Source: Atrina japonica
Lineage: Eukaryota; Mollusca; Bivalvia; Pterioida; Pinnidae
Reading direction: 5' to 3'
NCBI GenBank assembly: GCA_030159075.1
Contig: BROG01000005.1
Location: 3,484,001 to 3,548,000 of the forward strand
DNA length: 64,000 bases
This document shows, in pieces, positions 41,963 through 64,000 of the stretch. The notes under the pieces are model-generated. The model saw only the letters and a list, made by a program, of their open reading frames with translations, searched no databases and was not told the DNA's origin. Positions within the stretch are counted from its first letter, which is position 1; each line of letters begins with the position of its first letter. Both the position numbers and the translations under genes were made by a program.

Positions 41963-43900
41963 ATGTCATGTTTTGTGTATGACAGGATGAATGAGGATGA
42001 TAGTAATATTGTAAATCCGCTCCAATCTACCCCAGGTTTGTTATCAGACCATGTTACTGGAGTATGTGAAGAGACTAGTGACACAGACAATGTAGCTAAA
42101 AAGTTATATCTGGCAGATAACAACAAGGATACAATCTGTTCTGACATGTCAGCTACAAATCAAAGTACAGATTCCTTACAAGATGTTACTTCTCCAGGAA
42201 GTAAAAATGGTGAGGAACATGATAAACCTGGAGGGGACAATCCATTAGTAATTCCACAAGCTTCTAAAAGTCTTGATATATTGAGATCAATATCAAATCT
42301 TGAAAATAATTTATTTCTTCTTCACAGCCTGTACAAGAATAAATGGTCTGATAAAAATCTGGCGGATGATATACTGACAAAACAAAGAATCCAGAAAAGA
42401 GTCAAATCCTTGAACATAAATAGATCAGCGATAACAAACAAAACAGCTTACTCTCCGAGAAAACCTAAGAAAAAGACAACAGAAAGAGAAGATAGTTTAC
42501 AGTGTAGTCTTCCACCTTTGTCACCAAACAGAAACTTAATCAAACGCTGTCTTAGTTCACCACCAGGAAAGTTATCAAACAGTCAAGATGAAGTGGGAAA
42601 ATCAAGAGAGAAAGCAACAAACAACAAAGGAGGAGACAACTCTTTTCATTTTTTGCCTCCCCTACCACATGCGAAAAAAGAACCTCCACAAAGGCAAAAA
42701 GTGTTAACTCCCTACCCAAGACAGGCGATTTTTGGGACGATGAAAAAATGGAACCATGAGAACCCAGACATGAATTCGGACATATCTGAAAATAAATTGT
42801 GGAGGTTACAAAGGCTACAAATGAACCCAATGCAAAATGATAACTACTCTAATTATGAACAAAAATGTGAAAAATTTTCTGTAAATTTCGATAGTCATAG
42901 AAATGAAACATTCTCAACCAACAATTTACATAAAAACAATACTTGTCCGAAGGCAGAATCTTGGACCATACCATTTCAAATCACAAAAGATGATCATAGG
43001 GGTGAAAAAAATAATGTATATAAAAATACACCAGTAAAGTTAAAAGCAAGTAAAATTCCTTTTCCAACTTGGAAAGTGCCACATTCCTCAAAAAGAAAAG
43101 ATCCTTGGGAGCAACGGCTTGAAACAAAGGAAAGAGTTTTGGGTTATTCTCCAGTTGTTACAAAAAGGAGAGAATTCTGCAAACAAAGGATAGAACAAAA
43201 GTATTTACAACCATTGCAGCATCTTCAAATCAACAAACCCTCTATTGGTAATCAGTCAGTAAATCCTCACTATCATCCCATTAACAAAAGTAGAATTCCT
43301 ACACGACTTCCTGCATTAAATAATAAGGATTTTACAACATTGAAAAACAGAAGAGACTTTGCAGAACTTACAAAAAGAAGTAAAATTCCAGTTCTGAAAC
43401 CAATCCTAAAAAGGAAACAAACAGCTAAACCTGTTGATGATAATACACATCTTCCTGTGTATCCAATCAGCGATGAGTCTCCAACTGTTTCCAATAGAAG
43501 CTATTCCAGCATCTCGGACACTTTATCCACCAACATTAGTCTCACAGATGTAGATTCTCCAACCACTTGTCCAAGCAGTCCAGTAAAATGTTTTCACAAG
43601 GATGATGTCAAAAAACAGATGAAACTAAACCTAATTAAAGCTGTTCACAAAGAATTGATGAAAAACAAACAGTCTGAATTCAAGAAAGAAAATGCTTGGC
43701 AAATACAAGAGCACAGAGAGAAAATATATGGAAAAGACTTAAATAGTCCAAAAGATGTCTTGATATCAACAAAATTTCGACAAATTTATCCACAGGATGG
43801 AAATCATGGAAGATCTGATGATGAAAACTCAAGTTGTCCACATGTTCTGAATGACTGCATTATCAGTGATAACTTTGATGATGTCAACACTTACATGTAA
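41963..43900 (+). CDS. Orphan 645-residue basic, disordered protein
   Basis: A single long ORF. The first ATG is at 41963 (a second at 41987), and an in-frame TAA lies upstream at 41918. A polypyrimidine tract and TTTTCAG end at 41916, so this may be the last exon, or a terminal exon carrying the whole CDS. The protein is rich in Lys, Asn, Ser and Pro. It has nuclear-localisation-like clusters (PRKPKKKTTERED), proline-directed sites (LPPLSPNRNL, CPSSPVKCF), several KIPxxK or RIPxR-like motifs (SKIPFPTWKV, RSKIPVLKPILKRK) and a C-terminal helical stretch (KKQMKLNLIKAVHKELMKN). No domain recognised. An AATAAA lies at about 43974, some 75 bp past the stop. It converges with the MCCC2-like gene. 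Confidence 0.72.
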   Translation: MSCFVYDRMNEDDSNIVNPLQSTPGLLSDHVTGVCEETSDTDNVAKKLYLADNNKDTICSDMSATNQSTDSLQDVTSPGSKNGEEHDKPGGDNPLVIPQASKSLDILRSISNLENNLFLLHSLYKNKWSDKNLADDILTKQRIQKRVKSLNINRSAITNKTAYSPRKPKKKTTEREDSLQCSLPPLSPNRNLIKRCLSSPPGKLSNSQDEVGKSREKATNNKGGDNSFHFLPPLPHAKKEPPQRQKVLTPYPRQAIFGTMKKWNHENPDMNSDISENKLWRLQRLQMNPMQNDNYSNYEQKCEKFSVNFDSHRNETFSTNNLHKNNTCPKAESWTIPFQITKDDHRGEKNNVYKNTPVKLKASKIPFPTWKVPHSSKRKDPWEQRLETKERVLGYSPVVTKRREFCKQRIEQKYLQPLQHLQINKPSIGNQSVNPHYHPINKSRIPTRLPALNNKDFTTLKNRRDFAELTKRSKIPVLKPILKRKQTAKPVDDNTHLPVYPISDESPTVSNRSYSSISDTLSTNISLTDVDSPTTCPSSPVKCFHKDDVKKQMKLNLIKAVHKELMKNKQSEFKKENAWQIQEHREKIYGKDLNSPKDVLISTKFRQIYPQDGNHGRSDDENSSCPHVLNDCIISDNFDDVNTYM

Positions 43901-44332
43901 TAGCAACAGAGCTGAACACTTCAGTTGTAGATTTTACATAGGATAAGGTTAAGAACTATCAATTTTATAGAAAAATAAACTGTTGTAAAGGGTTTGGGTA
44001 AGGATACTATTAATAAAAGAACAACAGCAAAAATCACTGGTAAATAAAAAGTGAGGTCATATGAATTTTTTTTTTCTATATGTCTTTTATATTTCAGTGG
44101 CAAAGGAAAACATAACAGAAAAGTAAAAATATGGTTCTTTAATGTCATTTTCTATAAATGTTACAAAAAATTGAATAATTTACTAAATGAAAATCTATGA
44201 ATGTATTATATTCCAGTTTTTAAATAATTTTCTGAAGTATTAAATGTCTTTAATCACAGTCTTGTTAGTAATCCCTATACTGCAGTCACCAGACTTTATT
44301 TTTATTTACAAATTATCATAAATTAGACAATG
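43901..44332. other. Convergent 3' regions
   Basis: Holds the plus-strand AATAAA near 43974-43979 and minus-strand AATAAA signals near 44295-44306, so it contains the 3' untranslated regions of both converging genes. Nothing else recognised. Confidence 0.5.
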
Positions 44333-59864
<15,532 letters not shown>

Positions 59865-60244
59865 TATTATGCATATATATCTAAATAATTGTGATAATTT
59901 TTTTAAAGTTTCTTCTTCTGTTTACCAGCATTTACCATTGCTGTCTGCTTTTGCACTTCGGCCCGTTGATCCAGTGTAATCGGCTAAACGTTTGGAAGAT
60001 AGTACTCCCAAACCAAATTCAAAGCGTATTTCATACTCAGAGACGGGAGCATTCATTTTTAGAATTTAAAAAGCGGTTTTATACAACTAATAATTACTCT
60101 TCACCATTCAAGTCTTTTAAGTGTTTAAATCGAGCTTGGGAACACAGAAAATGAAAAGTTTGGATTTAACATTGAACGGAAATTATTGAAGTAAGCGAAG
60201 AAACACATTGTCTTAAGTCAGCCAGGTAAATAAACCAAACATAC

Positions 60245-60755
60245 ACTCACATGCCAGAAGTATGTCAATATGTGTCATTTTCTCATAGCTTTCTATGTTA
60301 AATCAATTACTTTTTAATAACTGGCCTGTCCGAGTGACTCATATATCGAATGGAATCTTGTAAACTTTTGCACATTTGTGTGGTAGTCGTATTCAAGTAT
60401 TGACTTGGATCTATACTAATACTATACATCAAACTTTCTAAATTGGTTTAGTAAGTAACGGAATGTCATTATGTGTCAAGCGAAATTTGTCTTTTCATCT
60501 TTGTTCATAGTGGCTTCAACAATATATTTAGTGAAAAGTTAAAAGATTATTGTTGCTTCTCAGAAATAAAGCTTCAAAAATTTTAACAACAATGGCGAAA
60601 ATAAATAGAATCTAGACTTTCTTCTGAACATATGGAATTTAGCATGAATAGATGAAAGCATATAATCTGTGACAGTTATTGGAAAAAGTTCATTTAACAT
60701 AGAAAGTTATGAGAAAATGGCATTAATTGACACATTTTTGGCATGAAGTGGAGGT
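60245..60755. repeat. Foldback element with arms of about 75 bp
   Basis: The left arm reads ATGTGTCATTTTCTCATAGC then TTTCTATGTTAAAT. The right arm is its inverse (ATTTAACATAGAAAGTTATG then AGAAAATGG and TGACACAT). The AACTGGCCTGTCC and GACAGTTATTGG ends of the loop extend the pairing. About 350 bp of loop, no ORF. Confidence 0.7.
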
Positions 60756-60875
60756 ATAGGGTAATAGCATATAGTTAAAAGTTATTTAACTTAAAGTTAC
60801 ATTATATAGAGGGCAAAGCCCTGACATATGTAGAGAAGGTTTCATTTTTCCTAGTACATCTCATAGGCATCAGAA

Positions 60876-61040
60876 CCGGGGGGCTAGGGGGGGGGGGGGC
60901 TTAGCCCCCCCACTTTTTTTGCAAAGATAGACATAGGTGTTGAAAATTTGGGCTTAGCCCCCAGACGTTTCTGGCGTGTGTGTGTGTTTTAAGTTGGTTT
61001 AGCCCCCCCACTTTCAATTTGCTTCCAACGCCTATGCATC
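60876..61040. repeat. Small G/C-run-bounded repeat
   Basis: GGGGGGCTTAGCCCCCCCAC, then TTGGGCTTAGCCCCCAGAC and TTTAGCCCCCCCACTTTC, a triplicated GGCTTAGCCCCC palindrome with a short GT run. The poly-G of thirteen bases is prone to assembly error. Confidence 0.55.
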
Positions 61041-61149
61041 TAGTCATCTACTACATCTTGGTACCCTGACTACAAATAGTAAAAAATCTTACATTGAGAC
61101 TTTGCACACAGTAACTTCAATCTGATTTTTGACCAGTAATCCTTATCAT

Positions 61150-61425
61150 GACTGTTTTCAAATTTTAAGTCGTTTTTTTAGTTTTTTGGTCAAATATTTT
61201 CCATACTAGTGTTTCAAATATTTGATATTTCACAACTAAATTTGAAATCATTTTGCAAGAAAGGTGTTGCCCTTATGTCAATGAGGTTAGATAGACTCCC
61301 AATAAATTTCCTGCATTTTTAAAACAAGAGATGTTTTTGCTTTCAAACCATTATGAAAATGAAATAATGCACAAAGTATATATTCTTCAGTACAGTAAGT
61401 TTTGTTTACACTTATTCAGGAGCAT
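61150..61425. repeat. Dispersed repeat E, copy 2
   Basis: Counterpart of 59000-59310 (see word matches there). It ends just upstream of the DMAP1 start codon. Confidence 0.5.
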
Positions 61426-61431
61426 ACAGCA

Positions 61432-63781
61432 ATGACTTCCGGAACAGATGTCCGAGATATTTTGGAAATCGAAGGTCCAGAGCAGCAGTTCATCACTAAA
61501 GATGCCTTAATGAATGATAAAAAGGTAGCGTTTTAATGACGGAGATATTCAGTACATTGAAATTAAAACTTTTCTTAAAATCGTAATACTTTTTGCATTA
61601 CTCAGGATAAATTTTTTAAGTCTAATACACATATTTAAATTAAAAACAATAAAAAGATTGATCAAGTTCATGTGATTTCATTTATATATATAAACATGTA
61701 TATATATATATTTTAATCATGTCTTACAAAGTTAAAAATATCAGACACATGTACTTGAAAACAGTGGATTATATCAAAATTTTTCAAGTATTGACTATTT
61801 TAACTTACTTTTCTGTCATTGAAGGTCATAATTCAGTTCAGTATTTATAAAATTCATGATTTGAAATCCTGGTAATATAAAATTTTAAGAAGCAGACTTG
61901 AAATCATGTAGTTATAACTTATTTTACAAAGTCAACTTGATTCCATTTATAAGTATATAGTGATGTTTCATATTTTTTTTATACTCTCAAAACTTTATCT
62001 CATAAATTTTACAGAAAAAGCCAATCAGAAAATCAGATGTATCATTTAAGCGACCAGAAGGAATGCACAGAGAATTGTGGGGACTGCTTTGGACAGATAA
62101 TAAGTAATGTTGAATAATGACATATATGTTAGTTCAAAACAGGCAGTGACATGGATGTATTGAAATAATTTGAATCTGCTTGACTCAGTACTGTATACCT
62201 AATTTTGTCTTTTTGTTACATTCTCCCTAATTTGAATTCTCAGTTTATCATTGTAGACATATGGATGACATTTACGTCCATGCTACAGTTATTTAGTTCG
62301 AAATGTTCCTCTTCATTTAAATTTGCCCTCTCATCTAAGGATGAAAAATAAGAGGGGCAAAAATTACCATGACACTTTGGTACTTAGTGATTATGTGATG
62401 TGATGTGCTCGGCAGACCTTGATGTGTGAACTGATAATAATGGCATTTGATATATTTATATACACTCAATAAATTTATATTTTTACTTAAATTATGGCTC
62501 CAAAAATGTTTAATTTGCAATAGATTTTGACAGTTGGCAATTTTTCTGATATAAAAATTTATCAATAAGTGCAGTCTGTGAATAAATGCTGCCTATTCCT
62601 ATCCTTTCCTTACCTAGGTCAAAAGTTAAGGAAAAACCAATCCACCTAAAAAGCCCTGACCCAAATTTTGCCCACTTATTTTATTTTTCTTATCAAAAAT
62701 TTTATTTTTTTTCTGGTGTATGTATCGAAATAAAAAATAAAATAGAAAACTACTGGTTGGGGCACATAACAGAATAAATTATTTTGTTAACTCATCAACC
62801 CCTGAAAAACAATAGACTCTGCTGTAAATCAATGACTTAGACCAGTCCAAATGTGTCTCTTGGGATGAACGGGTTAATGGTGGTCTTAGTAGTACCTTTT
62901 ATATGTAACCTTTGATACCAGTACCTAAGTACTTACTGCTACTATTTACTGTGTTGTTATTTATTTAGAATCATCATTCTACAGACAGTTGACCAGTTCT
63001 TACCATTTTCATCATAGTATTTTAACATATTAAAATTTAACTTTCAGAGATGCCCCACCCATATTTCCAACTGACACAAATCAAGGATACAAACAAATGA
63101 AAGCCAAGATAGGAAGTAGTAAAGTCAGACCATGGAAATGGATGCCTTTCACTAATCCTGCTAGAAAGGTTTGTCCCAGAATTGTGATGTTAAATTTAAA
63201 ATGTCTTCTTGAATGTTTATAATGTACATTTGTATTTTAATGGAGTATTCAGATATCATAAAATATTTTGCGAAGAAAATACCAGGGTATGAATTGACGA
63301 TGTCTGTCTGTCTGTGTCAAAAAGTTGGTTTAGCTGTTGCATTTAGCTCTGTTGTGAGAAAACTGTTCTGTATATCACATTGCTATATCTCAAAATGATA
63401 GAATAGGATGATATAAGTTGACTATGACCTTGAAATTTAAATTCCAGTTGTATTTACATTGTGATATTTTGAAAGTTTTAAAATAGCTTACAATATTTTG
63501 CAATTCGATTTCTTGTCATCTATTGGAATAATGTAGTGAAAAGTTAAAGCTGCCTGTCTATGATTTATATTGTCACCAATCTATGTTTGATATCCATTCC
63601 AATTTTGATCCCCATTTTTGAAATCCAGTGGCCAACTGGAGCAAAATTGTAAGTTAAGGTGAAGTCATAGTTATATTGATTTAAAGTGAATACATTAATT
63701 TTGTAGGATGGTGCAATATTTCATCATTGGAGAAGAGTTGCTGATGAAGGGAAAGATTATCCTTTTGCCAGATTTAATAAG
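61432..63781 (+). CDS. DMAP1: DNA methyltransferase 1-associated protein 1, exons 1-4
   Basis: Exons 61432-61524, 62015-62103, 63048-63168 and 63707-63781 join in frame with GT-AG introns to give about 126 residues, and the gene runs off the window. MTSGTDVRDILEIEGPEQQF opens the protein. FKRPEGMHRELWGLLWTD, DAPPIFPTDTNQGY, KVRPWKWMPFTNPARK and HHWRRVADEGKDYPFARFNK are the conserved N-terminal block that precedes the SANT domain in DMAP1. The protein is a subunit of the NuA4/TIP60 acetyltransferase and SRCAP chromatin complexes and also binds DNMT1; it acts in the nucleus. The start ATG is the one giving the conserved N-terminus. The SANT and C-terminal coiled-coil exons lie beyond 64 kb. Confidence 0.95.
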
Positions 63782-64000
63782 GTTTGTATCATATCTCTGT
63801 GTCTTTGTTTTGAGATTACAAAATCCTATTATACAGTGTTTCATAATATCTGTACCCATTTCATTTTGAGAAAGAATACATATTCAATTTAAATTATGAT
63901 TTCTATCTGTGAGTTATTCCATCATGAATCACTCTATTCAAGCAATAGAAATATGGCATGGTTGAATTTGAAATAATATTGTTTTACCGTTCTTTATAAC

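Larger units (their letters stand above)
59865..61431. promoter_or_regulatory. Shared intergenic region of divergent MCCC2-like gene and DMAP1
   Basis: 1.57 kb between the two divergent start codons. It contains a foldback element (60245-60755), a G/C-run element (60876-61040) and repeat E copy 2 (61150-61425). No TATA box or CpG island is obvious; 5' untranslated exons cannot be excluded. Promoter function is inferred from gene orientation only. Confidence 0.4.

Overview
The window looks like nuclear DNA of an invertebrate animal, most likely a bivalve mollusc (inference). It is AT-rich and its host genes are split by GT-AG introns. It carries tRNA-derived SINEs whose tails resemble those of bivalve SINEs, many short inverted-repeat elements, and an unusual density of minisatellites. 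No rRNA, true tRNA gene or CRISPR array was seen.

Layout. 0-11.3 kb: SINE, a decayed unrecognised coding sequence, MITEs and a run of large minisatellites (35, 49, 58, about 20-24, 39 and 33 bp units). 11.3-18.9 kb: the first four coding exons, minus strand, of an unrecognised membrane protein gene; one of its splice donors has been amplified into a 48-bp minisatellite. 15-28 kb: repeats, a LINE endonuclease remnant and a Tc1-like transposase broken by an apparent internal inversion. About 29.4-39.94 kb: an endogenous Polinton/Maverick-like virus element. 39.94-44 kb: host repeat and a 645-aa orphan gene. 44.3-59.9 kb: an 11-exon gene, minus strand, related to the beta subunit of methylcrotonoyl-CoA carboxylase (MCCC2-like), with a mariner pseudogene, SINE, GA tract and pogo-like remnant in its introns. 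61.4-63.8 kb: the first four exons of DMAP1, plus strand, leaving the window.

The Polinton-like element is the centrepiece. It is visibly richer in GC and CpG than its flanks and packed with short ORFs. It carries a packaging ATPase, a major capsid protein, a penton-like protein, a DD35E integrase and the C-terminal part of a type-B DNA polymerase. Around these sit a likely single-strand DNA-binding protein, a zinc-ribbon protein and several small membrane or coiled-coil proteins of unknown function. Nearly every ORF begins a few bases after a TTAAAA/TATAAAA-like box, suggesting one shared late-type promoter. Most genes carry one to three frameshifts or stop codons, and the polymerase gene is cut at its motif B region by host repeat DNA. 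The copy therefore appears to be an inactive fossil of an element that once had virion, packaging, replication and integration modules.

Host genes. The MCCC2-like protein keeps the N-terminal acyl-CoA half of the family but has lost recognisable glycine-rich motifs of the C-terminal biotin-side half. Its ninth exon also appears one base too long. It is head-to-head with DMAP1 across about 1.6 kb that contains a foldback element.
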